Below are positions 19,539 through 28,373 of a DNA stretch of 64,000 nt, one piece after another. Source of the DNA: Pseudomonas viridiflava (GTDB lineage Bacteria > Pseudomonadota > Gammaproteobacteria > Pseudomonadales > Pseudomonadaceae); contig NZ_UUOC01000001.1 in the NCBI RefSeq assembly GCF_900590755.1, positions 124,001-188,000 on the forward strand, written 5' to 3'. A program made the position numbers and the translations under genes. Within the stretch, counting starts at the first letter, position 1. Each line of letters begins with the position of its first letter. The notes under the pieces are model-generated. The model was given only the letters and a program-made list of their open reading frames with translations, did no database searches and was not told the DNA's origin.

Positions 19539-19893
19539 TACTTGTTCCCTCAGCTAATCATTAAAAACGTACGAAGCACTGCGCCTTTGGATCCAGTCGT
19601 TCGCTTCTCGTCATCTGAACAAAACAAACTGAAAAAAATTCATTTTTTTATAAAAAACGACGAGTTGCAGATGATCGGCGGTCTGACACGTCATTAACAG
19701 TGAAACCATGGCGAAATGCGAAGTCTGCCGAAAAAAGCCGGTGCATCTCTAAATGATTGAATCGCCATGCCCAATCCCTGTGAATTTGTGGTTAAACTGC
19801 CGCCCGCTATTGCCCTTCAATAGCATCGTTAGTGCCAATGCATGGATTTGCTCGGGCCAGACCGTTTAGCCGTTATCCGAGCGACGCAACTCC
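19539..19893. other. Intergenic region with AT-rich tract
   Basis: A 355-base gap between divergent genes. Bases 19619-19668 are strikingly AT-rich with runs of A and T, possibly an UP-element or nucleoid-protein site. I see no gene, repeat or clear promoter pair. Confidence 0.4.
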
Positions 19894-20793
19894 ATGAAAA
19901 TTATCTTTACTCTATTGAGCTGCCTCGCCATCGCGGCCGGTTTGGCAGGGTGTATTGCAGCGCCGGTTCCTCTGACCTCTGAAACCGAGCTACGGTTGCA
20001 ACAGCAACCACCTATTCGCTTCCTGCTAACGTTCGATGACGGCCCCAGTGCTTCGGGCTTCGCCAATCCGACCCTGCAAGTGATGGACAGCCTCGCGCGC
20101 AATCCGTTGCAAAACGGGATCAAGGCTGTGTTTTTCGTCCAGACCGGAGCGACTCGCGCGGGCAACAGTGATCGAGGCCGCAGAGTGATGCGCCGCGAAC
20201 ATGCACAAGGCCATATTCTGGGCTTCCACTCAGGGACCCCGGCGCACACCAACCATCGCTCGTTGAGTCCCGAAGTCCTGGAGCAATCTCTGGTCAGCGG
20301 CAGCGCTGCCATTGCTGCCATTACTGGCGCGCCGCCATCGTTATTGCGGCCACCGTTCTGGAACTACGACAAACGCACCTTCGCCGCCTATCAATTGCAC
20401 CAGATGCATGTCCTGCTCACCGACGTCAGTGCAAACGACGGCAAGATCTGGGGCTTCAATGCCAGCCCGCGGCGGCGCTCGCACATGCTCAGAGAGTTGT
20501 CCGTCGTGCGCGAACAGGTGGCCAGGGGTGAAATAGCTACCGTCGATGGCGTGGTGCCGATTGTCATTACCTTCCACGACTTGAACCGCTATACCGCACG
20601 GCACACTCAGGAATATCTGCAGATATTGCTCGACAGCGCAAATGCCAATGGCCTGAAAGTCGATGCAAAACCCTTCTACGACAACACCGCCGAACTGCAA
20701 CGGGCGGCGATGGCCAGAACTGTGCAAAACAGTTCAGTTGCGGTGCACTTGCCTGGGCTGTGGGGCTGGATCTGGAATAACGACTCTGAATGA
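19894..20793 (+). CDS. Polysaccharide deacetylase family lipoprotein
   Basis: NodB-homology carbohydrate esterase of 299 residues. A lipoprotein signal (LAGC, Cys20) anchors it to a membrane facing the periplasm. Motif 1 is TFDDGP (45-50), motif 2 is the His-rich GFHSGTPAHTNH, and motif 3 is LLRPPFWNYD. These give the metal-binding Asp-His-His set of the CE4 family. Substrate could be peptidoglycan or an exopolysaccharide; nothing nearby decides this. It ends in a strong bidirectional terminator. Confidence 0.85.
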   Translation: MKIIFTLLSCLAIAAGLAGCIAAPVPLTSETELRLQQQPPIRFLLTFDDGPSASGFANPTLQVMDSLARNPLQNGIKAVFFVQTGATRAGNSDRGRRVMRREHAQGHILGFHSGTPAHTNHRSLSPEVLEQSLVSGSAAIAAITGAPPSLLRPPFWNYDKRTFAAYQLHQMHVLLTDVSANDGKIWGFNASPRRRSHMLRELSVVREQVARGEIATVDGVVPIVITFHDLNRYTARHTQEYLQILLDSANANGLKVDAKPFYDNTAELQRAAMARTVQNSSVAVHLPGLWGWIWNNDSE

Positions 20794-20794
20794 A

Positions 20795-20823
20795 AAAAGG
20801 CGACCTCAAGGTCGCCTTTTCTT
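20795..20823. terminator. Bidirectional rho-independent terminator
   Basis: An 11-bp stem (AAAAGGCGACC / GGTCGCCTTTT) with loop TCAA is flanked by A-rich and T-rich runs, so it serves both the deacetylase and the convergent xenA. Confidence 0.9.
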
Positions 20824-20836
20824 TAACAGCTAATGC

Positions 20837-21925
20837 TTAGTACCGCTCAAGCCAGTGCGCATAAGGCGCAGGCAATGTCCACGAAGCCCGATCAACGCCC
20901 AGCTCTTTGGCGGCGAAATACGCCCAATGCGGGTTGGCCAGGTGAGCCTTGCCCACCATGACCAGGTCCAGTTGACCGTCCTTTACCACCTGCTCGGCGA
21001 TACCCGGAGTGCCAAACCCCCATGCGGAGGAGACTGGAATACCGGCTTCACGGCGCACGCGCTCGGCGATTGGACCCATAAACGCAGGCGCCCATGGGAT
21101 TTTTGCTTCAGGGATGGTGAAGCCGATGCTGACGCTGAGCATATCCAGGCCGGCTGCCTTGAACTGACGGGTCAGCTCGATGGATTCAAGCATTGTCTGC
21201 TCATCGCGCCCGTCAAATTCCAGCACGCCGAAACGGGCAGTCAGCGGCAAATGCTCGGGCCAGACGTCGCGAACGGCGGCCAGGGTTTCCAGCAGGAAGC
21301 GACTGCGGTTTTCGAAGCTGCCGCCATAGGCGTCTTCGCGTTTGTTGGAGTGCTCGGAGAAGAAACTCTGCGCCAGGTAGCCGTGGGCAAAGTGCAATTC
21401 CAGCCATTCAAAACCGGCATCACGGGCACGACGCGCTGCTGCGACGAAGTCGTCACGAACACGGGCAATGTCATCCAGGGTCATGGCTTCCGGCACTTTC
21501 GGCAGGTTGGCACCAAAGGCAATGGAGGAGGGCGCGATGGTCTGCCAGCCGCGAGCGTCGTCAGCGGCGATATGGTCGTCGCCTTCCCACGGACGATTGG
21601 CGCTGGCTTTGCGGCCTGCGTGGGCAATCTGAATACCGGGCACCGAGCCTGCTTCTTTGATGGCCTTGACCACGGGCACGAATGCCTGGGCCAGTTCATC
21701 GTTCCAGATGCCGGTGCAGCCTGGAGTGATCCGCCCTTCAGGAGAAACAGCGGTGGCTTCGACGATCACCAGACCGGCGCCGCCACGGGCGATGGCCGCC
21801 AGGTGAACCTTGTGCCAATCGTTGATCAAACCATCAACGGCGCTGTATTGGCACATTGGCGGGACGGCGATGCGATTTCGTAATGTGATGTCTTTCAGGG
21901 TGTATGGCTGGAATAGCGCAGACAT
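20837..21925 (-). CDS. xenA: Xenobiotic reductase XenA (OYE-family ene-reductase)
   Basis: FMN-dependent NAD(P)H:flavin oxidoreductase of 362 residues in the old yellow enzyme family, class of XenA and YqjM. It reduces activated alkenes and nitro compounds in the cytoplasm. Cys25, His178, His181 and Tyr183 occupy exactly the positions known for P. putida XenA, and the C-terminus (LPAPYAHWLERY) also matches. The ATG at 21923-21925 is supported by GAGG 7 bases upstream; the frame continues 48 codons further, across the promoter region and into the divergent regulator gene, which is not plausible coding. The divergent ArsR gene probably regulates it. Confidence 0.93.
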   Translation of the reverse strand: MSALFQPYTLKDITLRNRIAVPPMCQYSAVDGLINDWHKVHLAAIARGGAGLVIVEATAVSPEGRITPGCTGIWNDELAQAFVPVVKAIKEAGSVPGIQIAHAGRKASANRPWEGDDHIAADDARGWQTIAPSSIAFGANLPKVPEAMTLDDIARVRDDFVAAARRARDAGFEWLELHFAHGYLAQSFFSEHSNKREDAYGGSFENRSRFLLETLAAVRDVWPEHLPLTARFGVLEFDGRDEQTMLESIELTRQFKAAGLDMLSVSIGFTIPEAKIPWAPAFMGPIAERVRREAGIPVSSAWGFGTPGIAEQVVKDGQLDLVMVGKAHLANPHWAYFAAKELGVDRASWTLPAPYAHWLERY

Positions 21926-21967
21926 GCTGGAACCTCGGGAGTTGGGGAATTCGATCTGTCTTACAAG

Positions 21968-22021
21968 TTCGATGCTGTTCGGTTGCTCGATGCTGTTTCG
22001 GTTGTTCGATACTATTCGAAC
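21968..22021. repeat. Three imperfect tandem 17-19-bp units in the xenA-arsR promoter region
   Basis: Three consecutive units read TTCGATGCTGTTCGGTTG, CTCGATGCTGTTTCGGTTG and TTCGATACTATTCGAAC. They share TTCGATnCTnTTCG and occupy the divergent promoter region. They are plausible tandem binding sites for the ArsR regulator, but this is inference. Confidence 0.7.
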
Positions 22022-22047
22022 TATGGCCGTTTGGTAAACCCCTGTGT

Positions 22048-22362
22048 ATGATTCGCCCCATGCGACCATTCAAACACCCACCCGCCAGCGACTTCGTACT
22101 CGAGCGATTGTTTTATGCCCTGAGCGACCCGGTACGCCTGGACATCGTCCGCTGCCTTGGCCGCGTCACCGAAGCCACCTGCGGTGAGCTGGATGGTGGT
22201 CGGCCCAAGTCGAGCATGTCTCATCATTTTCGGGTCTTGCGTGATGCCGGGCTGGTGCGGACCCAGAGTGTGGGCACTACCCACATGAACTCATTGCGTC
22301 TGGAAGACCTGGAAAGTCGCTTTCCGGGTTTGATGCCCATGATCCTTGCCCAACCAGCGTGA
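22048..22362 (+). CDS. ArsR-family transcriptional regulator
   Basis: Winged helix-turn-helix protein of 104 residues. The order ALSDPVRLDIVRCL, then SSMSHHFRVLRDAGLV as recognition helix and GTTHMNSLR as wing, is typical of ArsR/SmtB proteins. The cysteine-rich metal box of ArsR is absent; only two cysteines are seen (Cys in VRCLG and in TCGEL), so the effector may be organic. An alternative ATG lies four codons in (22060); neither has a clear ribosome site. Divergent from xenA, whose expression it probably controls. Confidence 0.85.
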   Translation: MIRPMRPFKHPPASDFVLERLFYALSDPVRLDIVRCLGRVTEATCGELDGGRPKSSMSHHFRVLRDAGLVRTQSVGTTHMNSLRLEDLESRFPGLMPMILAQPA

Positions 22363-22401
22363 AGCGGATTTAACAGGCCACAGTCGTGGCCGGAACTGTA
22401 G

Positions 22402-22689
22402 ATGAAATTCATACACCAGCGTGAACACCTCAACGAAGACGACATCGTTGTGATCCAGGCCTCTCAAGCCTGCAACATCCGGTTGATGAGCGATGCGAAC
22501 TTTCGCAGCTTCAAGAACGGCGGCCGCCACACCTATCATGGCGGCGCCTTCGACAGCTTCCCGGCGAAAATCACCGTGCCGAGCAGTGGCTACTGGAACA
22601 TCACCCTCGACACGGTCACCCGCCGGGCGATCAGCGTGACGCGCAAGCCGACACTGACCCACTCGATCAAGATCATTCGCAGATCCTGA
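22402..22689 (+). CDS. DUF1883 family protein
   Basis: Small 95-residue protein matching the DUF1883 family: it opens with MKFIHQREHLNEDDIVVIQ and carries the conserved FKNGGRHTYHGGAF stretch and a basic C-terminus (SIKIIRRS). The family has a beta-rich fold and no settled function. It follows arsR by 39 bases on the same strand, so it may be cotranscribed. Confidence 0.85.
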   Translation: MKFIHQREHLNEDDIVVIQASQACNIRLMSDANFRSFKNGGRHTYHGGAFDSFPAKITVPSSGYWNITLDTVTRRAISVTRKPTLTHSIKIIRRS

Positions 22690-22708
22690 ACTCCGGTATT
22701 CAACTCCG

Positions 22709-23326
22709 TTATTCGGGCCGTTTCAGCAGGTTTTCCAGCGGTTCAAGCGCCTGCATCCGTTCAATCAACGCAGGCTCTGCGGCGTCGCTTGCCAAAGCGA
22801 TATCGATCACCTCGCGCAGTGCCTGACCACTGGTGATCAACAGACCGTTGTCGTCGCCCAACACCCAGTCTCCCGGCTGTACGCTGACGCCGCCGCAGTT
22901 GATCGGCAGGCTCAGTGCGCTGCCGGCATCCGTGCGCAGCTTGGTGGTCAACAGGCTGTTGCCACGGGCGAAGATCGGCAACCCGGCTTCACGCAGTTCG
23001 ACAATATCGGTTACCGCGCCGTCGACGATGATGCCTTGCGCACCTCGAACCCGTGCCGCACAGGAGGTCACGGTGCCGACGCAGGCATGGCGGTGGTCGC
23101 CTTGCATGTCGATCACCAGCACGTCACCCGCCGACAAACCCATCAGGGCCTGATTGACCGCATAAGCGTCTGCATTGGCGACGCGCAAGGTAAAGGCCCG
23201 GCCGACCATCTTGACGCCCTGCAGCTGTGAGCGGATTTCATGACTGACAAAACCGTCTTCCAGAAAATGCCCCAGCGTCGCGAAACTCACGCGCTGAAGT
23301 TCGGCCTGCAGTTCTCGATCGTTCAT
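22709..23326 (-). CDS. RraA-like / 4-hydroxy-4-methyl-2-oxoglutarate aldolase family protein
   Basis: Protein of 205 residues in the RraA/HMG-aldolase superfamily. Features include the glycine-rich VVIDMQGD region, IIVDGAVTDIVELREAGLP and the metal-binding-like GDDNGLL near residue 160. Members are either divalent-metal-dependent pyruvate aldolases/oxaloacetate decarboxylases or inhibitors of RNase E. In this catabolic context an aldolase or lyase role is more likely. It starts two bases after the RidA gene ends, so the two are translationally coupled. Confidence 0.8.
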   Translation of the reverse strand: MNDRELQAELQRVSFATLGHFLEDGFVSHEIRSQLQGVKMVGRAFTLRVANADAYAVNQALMGLSAGDVLVIDMQGDHRHACVGTVTSCAARVRGAQGIIVDGAVTDIVELREAGLPIFARGNSLLTTKLRTDAGSALSLPINCGGVSVQPGDWVLGDDNGLLITSGQALREVIDIALASDAAEPALIERMQALEPLENLLKRPE

Positions 23327-23328
23327 GG

Positions 23329-23706
23329 TTATGACTCCCTCAATTGGGCAATGCAGTCAATTTCCAGCGAAACGCCCCACAGCGAAACGCAGACTGTGGT
23401 CCGCGCTGGCGGCGCATGGCCGAGGATTTCGGTGTAAACCCGGTTGAAGGGTTCCAGTTGCGCGGGATCGGTGAGGTAGCCGTTGACCTTGATCACGTGA
23501 TCAAAGTCAGAACCCGCTTCAATCAGGATCGCTTCCAGATTGCGCAGGGTTTGGCGCACCTGTTCTTCGAACGTTTCCGGCTGAGAATCGAGCCCGTCAA
23601 ACGCCGGAATCTGCCCGGCGGTGAACACCAGATTGCCGCTGATGACCGCTTGAGAATAAGGCCCTACGGGCCCGATGGTGCCGGGTGCTGCGTTGATGCG
23701 TTTCAT
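23329..23706 (-). CDS. RidA-family deaminase
   Basis: Protein of 125 residues in the RidA/YjgF family, which hydrolyses reactive imine/enamine intermediates. Conserved parts are GPYSQAVISGNLVFTAGQIP near the N-terminus, Arg near residue 99 (PARTTV) and the terminal region carrying CIAQ. It is a divergent paralogue rather than the housekeeping RidA, since it is cotranscribed with an RraA-like gene and lies among catabolic genes. Confidence 0.88.
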   Translation of the reverse strand: MKRINAAPGTIGPVGPYSQAVISGNLVFTAGQIPAFDGLDSQPETFEEQVRQTLRNLEAILIEAGSDFDHVIKVNGYLTDPAQLEPFNRVYTEILGHAPPARTTVCVSLWGVSLEIDCIAQLRES

Positions 23707-23775
23707 GCTTAGCCTCGTTTGATGCGTGTTGCGATGTTCGGGGGATACGGTGTTGGCCTGTAATGCTCGTTTCTG

Positions 23776-23865
23776 GTGGGACCGGCTTCAGCCGGGAAGA
23801 GGCCATTACATCCGACACAGGTTTGTCGACTGAACGGCCGCCTTCCCGGCTAAAGCCGGTCCCAC
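23776..23865. repeat. REPIN (inverted REP pair)
   Basis: GTGGGACCGGCTTCAGCCGG (from 23776) and its near-perfect reverse complement (23842-23865) are separated by about 42 bases. This is a typical Pseudomonas REPIN, located between the RidA gene and the transporter upstream of it. Confidence 0.9.
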
Positions 23866-23903
23866 AGGAATTGCACCGGCTCTAACTTTCCGCTCCCAAG
23901 GGG

Positions 23904-25232
23904 TTATCTAGCCGCTGCTTTCGTGAGATCACGCTTGAACGTTTCACTGAGCAACAACAACGCAATCAGCGAAATAACCGCCGAACCGATCATGTACCAG
24001 GCCACCGACGAGCCTTTGCCGGTCCAGGACAGCAGAGCAGTGGTGATGATCGGGGTCGCAGCGCTGCCCAACAAACCAGACAGCATGTACGAGACCGACA
24101 ACCCGGAATACCGCACACCGGTGCCAAACAACTCGGCCAGGAAGGTCGCGATCGGGCCGTAGTTAGCCGCGAAGGCGGTCATCAGCAACATGTAACCCAG
24201 GAACACAAACGGCAGCTCTCGGGTGTCCATCAGCCAGAACATCGGGAAAGCGACAACGGCCTCGGCAATGATCCCGCCGATGATCACCGGCTTACGGCCG
24301 ATACGGTCTGACAGCGCGCCAAAAGCTGGCAGCAGGAACACACAAAGCGCGCAGGAAGCCAGCACGACGCTGAGCATCACCGTGCGGCTGAACCCCAGCG
24401 TCTGGGTGCCGTAGGTCAAACCAAAGGCGACGATGATGTTGAACGAGGCGCCCGTGGACATGGTGGCGATGCCGCCGAGCAGCACTTGCTTCCAGTATTT
24501 GCGGAACATTTCCGCCAGCGGCACCTTGATGGTTTTTTCGGTTTTCTTCGCTTGCTCGAACGCAGGGGTTTCGCTGATGTTGAGGCGGATGTACAGGCCC
24601 ACGGCAATCAGCAAGGCGCTGGCCAGAAACGGAATGCGCCAGCCCCAGGCGAGCAGGTCTTCTTGTGGCAGCAGCGCGGCAATCGCCAGGAAGGCCAGGT
24701 TGGCCAGCATGGTTCCGGCCGGTACGCCGATCTGCACCCATGAGCCATACAAACCGCGCTGATTGGCGGGCGCATGTTCAACGGCCATCAATACGGCGCC
24801 ACCCCATTCGCCGCCCAGTGCCAGGCCCTGAATGATGCGCAAGGTCAGCAGCAGGATCGGCGCCCAGATCCCGATGCTGGCGTAATCGGGGAGCAAGCCA
24901 ATGGCGAAGGTCGCAGCACCCATCACCAGCAGGGAAATCAGCAGCATGGATTTGCGGCCCAGCTTGTCGCCGAAATGACCGAACAGGGCGGCACCGACGA
25001 TGCGGGCGCCGTACGCCGAGGCGAACGTGCCGAATGCCAGCAAGGTCCCGATCAGCGCGTCGAACGCCGGAAAGAAAATCTTGTTGAACACCAGTGCCGA
25101 AGCCGTGGCGAAGACGAACAGGTCATACCATTCCACGGTGGTGCCAATCACACTGGCCACCGCGACTCTCTTCATGTTGACGGGTTTTGCAACGGCTAAA
25201 GGCTGGCCTTCTATGCGCGCAGAGCTATTCAT
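23904..25232 (-). CDS. MHS-family MFS transporter
   Basis: Metabolite:H+ symporter of 442 residues and 12 helices. It carries the MHS signatures GTTVEWYDLFVFATASAL in helix 1, GHFGDKLGRKSML in loop 2/3 and GGEWGGAVLMAVEHAP in helix 5. The family imports organic acids, osmolytes and related compounds. It sits between the RidA-RraA pair and the M20 amidohydrolase on the same strand, so it probably imports the substrate of that pathway. It is the first of four MHS members in 13 kb. Confidence 0.88.
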   Translation of the reverse strand: MNSSARIEGQPLAVAKPVNMKRVAVASVIGTTVEWYDLFVFATASALVFNKIFFPAFDALIGTLLAFGTFASAYGARIVGAALFGHFGDKLGRKSMLLISLLVMGAATFAIGLLPDYASIGIWAPILLLTLRIIQGLALGGEWGGAVLMAVEHAPANQRGLYGSWVQIGVPAGTMLANLAFLAIAALLPQEDLLAWGWRIPFLASALLIAVGLYIRLNISETPAFEQAKKTEKTIKVPLAEMFRKYWKQVLLGGIATMSTGASFNIIVAFGLTYGTQTLGFSRTVMLSVVLASCALCVFLLPAFGALSDRIGRKPVIIGGIIAEAVVAFPMFWLMDTRELPFVFLGYMLLMTAFAANYGPIATFLAELFGTGVRYSGLSVSYMLSGLLGSAATPIITTALLSWTGKGSSVAWYMIGSAVISLIALLLLSETFKRDLTKAAAR

Positions 25233-25414
25233 GCCTTATGTCTCCAAAATGAGCGTTTTGCCCAACGGATTGAGTTATTTTTCGGCAGTTTTGCGAGGAG
25301 CTGACGCCCGCTAGCGGGGCGCCTGATTGTAAATTCGGGCATCTGTGTGCCCTGCCTGCCGTCCGTGAAGGAGGGCAGGTGAGTGACCAGTTAGAGGTCA
25401 GCGATAAAAAATGC

Positions 25415-26644
25415 TTAGCGCTTGAGGCGCTCGACGATGGCGTTGAGCAACACATCGCAACCCATGCGCGCGTCGTCGGGGAAGATGTCTTCGGCTTCGT
25501 TGTGACTCAGCCCGCCCACACAAGGAATGAACACCATGGTGGTCGGACAGTGGCGCGCCAGCAGGATGGCGTCGTGGCCCGCGCCGCTGACGATGTCCTG
25601 ATGCGGGTAACCCAAGGCTTCGACGGAACGGCGCACCGCTGCGACGCATTCCTGGTCGAAGGGCGTCGCCGGGCTCAGCCAGTGGCGCTCGATTTTCAAC
25701 GTCAAACCACGGGCGTCGGCCACCTGCTGAAAACGCTGCTGCACCTGCTGCTCCATGGCGGCGATCTGTTCATCCTGATGATGGCGCAAGTCCACCGTGA
25801 AATTCACCGCGCCAGCAATGGTATTGCGCGAGGATTTGGCAATGCTCATCTGGCCGATGGTCACCAGACCTTTGGGGGCGAACGCTTCAGCCAGGGCTTC
25901 AAGCTGTGAAGCCATTTGCGCCACGCCAAACAACGCGTCCTTGCGCAGCTTCATTGGCGTAGTGCCTGCGTGGGCGCTTTGACCCTGGACCTGCACGTCC
26001 AGCCAGCAAATGGCCTGGCCGCCGGTGACGACGCCAACCGGCAGGCCATTGTCTTCAAGGATCGGACCCTGCTCGATATGGGCTTCAAAATAGGCGTCGA
26101 AGGCTCGTTCAAACGCCAGTTCACCGGTATGGCCTGTGGCTTCAAGCGCCTCGGCGACGCTGATGCCGTTCGCGTCCCTGGCATCCAGTGCGGTTTGCAG
26201 CGGCAGGCTGCCAGTGAAGACTGCCGAGCCAAACATGGCCGGTGTAAAACGCGCGCCTTCTTCGTTGGTCCAGACTGCGATCTCGATAGGGCGCGGGCTC
26301 TGAATGTCTTGCTCGTTGAGGCAACGAACCACTTCCAGACCACTCAATACACCGTAGATACCATCGAACCGGCCGCCTTTGGGCTGGGTATCCAGGTGGC
26401 TGCCCATGACGATGGGCGCCAGGCTGTCATCCAGCCCGGCGCGGCGTGCGAACAGGTTGCCGATAGCATCAAAGCCCAAGGTCATGCTTTCAGCCCGGCA
26501 CCAACTCATGAACAGGTCGCGTCCTGCCGCATCTTCTGCCGACAGCGCCAACCGACAGTTGCCGCCCTTGGCGGTGGCGCCGATTTTGGCCATGTCCATG
26601 AGGCTGCCCCAGAGGCGCTCGCCGTTGCATTTCAGTACGTTCAT
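25415..26644 (-). CDS. M20-family amidohydrolase (N-carbamoyl-L-amino acid hydrolase type)
   Basis: Zinc-dependent hydrolase of 409 residues in the M20 family branch that contains N-carbamoyl-L-amino-acid hydrolase, allantoate amidohydrolase and beta-ureidopropionase. Metal-ligand motifs are GSHLDTQPKGGRFDG, TNEEGARF and a C-terminal SGAGHDA. The dimerisation-domain signature SAHAGTTPM is present. The ATG at 26642-26644 has AGAGG about 8 bases upstream. It follows the hydroxyacid dehydrogenase gene by 22 bases. A carbamoylated or amidated substrate is implied, but which one is unknown. A second, diverged M20 member lies at 57.9 kb. Confidence 0.87.
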   Translation of the reverse strand: MNVLKCNGERLWGSLMDMAKIGATAKGGNCRLALSAEDAAGRDLFMSWCRAESMTLGFDAIGNLFARRAGLDDSLAPIVMGSHLDTQPKGGRFDGIYGVLSGLEVVRCLNEQDIQSPRPIEIAVWTNEEGARFTPAMFGSAVFTGSLPLQTALDARDANGISVAEALEATGHTGELAFERAFDAYFEAHIEQGPILEDNGLPVGVVTGGQAICWLDVQVQGQSAHAGTTPMKLRKDALFGVAQMASQLEALAEAFAPKGLVTIGQMSIAKSSRNTIAGAVNFTVDLRHHQDEQIAAMEQQVQQRFQQVADARGLTLKIERHWLSPATPFDQECVAAVRRSVEALGYPHQDIVSGAGHDAILLARHCPTTMVFIPCVGGLSHNEAEDIFPDDARMGCDVLLNAIVERLKR

Positions 26645-26666
26645 CAATAAGCCTCTTGCGTGTTGC

Positions 26667-27596
26667 TCAGTAACCCAGATTCGGGTCCACCAGATTGTTC
26701 AGGGGTTCGCCATGGCTCAGGCGGCGAGCGTTTTCGGCCACCTGACGGGCGATGCAGTCATGGGAGGCGGCTGACGCCATGTGCGGCGTGATGATCACGC
26801 CGGGCATTTGCCACAGTCGCTCACCCACCGGCAGTGGCTCACGCTCGAACACATCCAGCACCGCCCCACGCAATTGGCCGCTGGCCAGTGCCTGCTCCAG
26901 GTCATCGATATTCAAGTGTTGACCACGGCCGGCATTCACAATGACCGCGCCCGCAGACAAAGCCGCGAAGGTCCGGGCACACAGAATCCCGCGAGTCGCA
27001 TCGGTCAACGGCAGCAGATTGATCAGCATGTCCAGCCCGTCGAGAAACCCGTCGAACTGATCCTCGCCGTGGTAGCAGACAACCCCGGGCAACTCGCGGG
27101 AGCTGCGTGCCCAGCCGCGAACGGCATAACCGGCACCGGCCAGATCGGTGGCGATTGCTGCGCCCAGGGAACCCAGGCCCATGACCCCGACCTTGAACTC
27201 TGAAGCGCGTCGCTGCGGATGGCGTTGCCAGATGTTCTGGCGTTGTTGCGCGGTGACACGGTCGAAGTCCCGGTGAAAATTCAGGACTGCCCAGCGCACG
27301 TATTCAGTCATGCCCTGACGATGGTCCGGGTCCACAACGCGGCAAGCGGGCACATCAGGGCGGCTCGGATCGGTCTGTAAATGGTCAACCCCAGCCGCCA
27401 CCGAATGCACCAGTTGCAGGTTGGGCAAGGGGCTCATGCTGTTGGCCGGTGGATACCAGCAGGCAGCGACCTGGGCTTGAGCCGCCAGCGGATCGTCGGC
27501 CAGTACCACCCGCAACTCGGGCGCCTGGCGAGCGAACGCAGCTTGCAACTGGGTCAGCAGCCCGGTGTCGCTGGCCAATAGAACGACCGTCATCAT
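26667..27596 (-). CDS. GhrA-like D-2-hydroxyacid dehydrogenase
   Basis: NAD(P)H-dependent 2-hydroxyacid dehydrogenase of 309 residues. The Rossmann motif GLGSLG lies near residue 140, the catalytic Arg is in NAGRGQ, the Glu in VFEREPLP and the His in ITPHMAS. It is closest in layout to glyoxylate/hydroxypyruvate reductase A. Its start overlaps the stop of the class II aldolase (ATGA), and two adjacent ATG codons are available. Tight coupling with aldolase and amidohydrolase suggests it reduces a 2-oxoacid intermediate of the same pathway. Confidence 0.88.
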   Translation of the reverse strand: MMTVVLLASDTGLLTQLQAAFARQAPELRVVLADDPLAAQAQVAACWYPPANSMSPLPNLQLVHSVAAGVDHLQTDPSRPDVPACRVVDPDHRQGMTEYVRWAVLNFHRDFDRVTAQQRQNIWQRHPQRRASEFKVGVMGLGSLGAAIATDLAGAGYAVRGWARSSRELPGVVCYHGEDQFDGFLDGLDMLINLLPLTDATRGILCARTFAALSAGAVIVNAGRGQHLNIDDLEQALASGQLRGAVLDVFEREPLPVGERLWQMPGVIITPHMASAASHDCIARQVAENARRLSHGEPLNNLVDPNLGY

Positions 27597-28348
27597 GAGC
27601 AGTACGACTCGCGCTGTTCTTCGATCAGGGTCAGCGTGGCTTTCCAGCTGAGCTGGATGATTTCTTCGGCTTCTTCCCGGTCAAATTGCTGGGCGGCCAG
27701 GCGGCAGACTTCCGGGCTCGGCTGGATCAGTTTGCTGTTGCCGGACAGCGCCTGAATCTGCGCCTGGCAGGCACGTTCCAGGAAGTGCAATTCGTGGAAG
27801 GCATGGGCGACACTTCTGCCCCCGACCAGCAGACCATGGTTGCGCAGGATCATGGCCTTGTGAGTACCGAGGTCGGCCACCAGACGCTCGCGCTCATCCA
27901 TCGACAGGGCGATGCCTTCGTAGGTGTGATAAGCCAGCTTGCCGTAGAACTTCAAGGCGTGTTGGGTGATGGGCAGCAGGCCATGTTCCTGTGCCGCCAC
28001 CGCCATGCCTGCGGCGGTGTGGGTGTGGATCACACAGTTCAAATCTTCGCGGGCCATGTGAATGGCCGAATGGATGACGAAACCTGCAGCATTGACCCGG
28101 CTGTTCTCGACGTCGCCATTGACCACCTGGCCATGCTGATCGATGCGTACCAGATCGCTGGCTTTCATGCGGTCAAAGATCACCCCATAGCGATTGATCA
28201 GAAAGTGATGCTCTGGGCCAGGGATGCGCAGGCTGATGTGAGTGTCGATCAGGTCAGTCATGCGAAAGTGCGCAACCAGCCGATACAGGGCGGCCAGTTC
28301 ACAGCGGGCCTGCCGTTCCACGGCATCGATAGAATCAAGGGTGTTCAT
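27593..28348 (-). CDS. Class II aldolase/adducin family protein
   Basis: Protein of 251 residues in the zinc-dependent class II aldolase/adducin family. Zinc-binding His residues are in VIHTHTAAGM and RNHGLLV. Some members of this subgroup are aldolases, others decarboxylases or hydrolases of sugar-acid or 3-oxo-acid substrates. It is the first gene of a likely operon running into the hydroxyacid dehydrogenase and M20 amidohydrolase. It ends by overlapping the next start. Confidence 0.85.
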   Translation of the reverse strand: MNTLDSIDAVERQARCELAALYRLVAHFRMTDLIDTHISLRIPGPEHHFLINRYGVIFDRMKASDLVRIDQHGQVVNGDVENSRVNAAGFVIHSAIHMAREDLNCVIHTHTAAGMAVAAQEHGLLPITQHALKFYGKLAYHTYEGIALSMDERERLVADLGTHKAMILRNHGLLVGGRSVAHAFHELHFLERACQAQIQALSGNSKLIQPSPEVCRLAAQQFDREEAEEIIQLSWKATLTLIEEQRESYCS

Positions 28349-28373
28349 AAAAGCTCCTTAATGAACGGCTGGC

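Noticed and set aside
21926-22069. A 48-residue N-terminal extension of XenA
   Set aside because: It reads through the tandem repeats and the start of the divergent arsR gene, and its peptide repeats (NSIEQPNSIE) mirror those repeats. The ATG at 21925 has a good ribosome site and gives the known XenA length.
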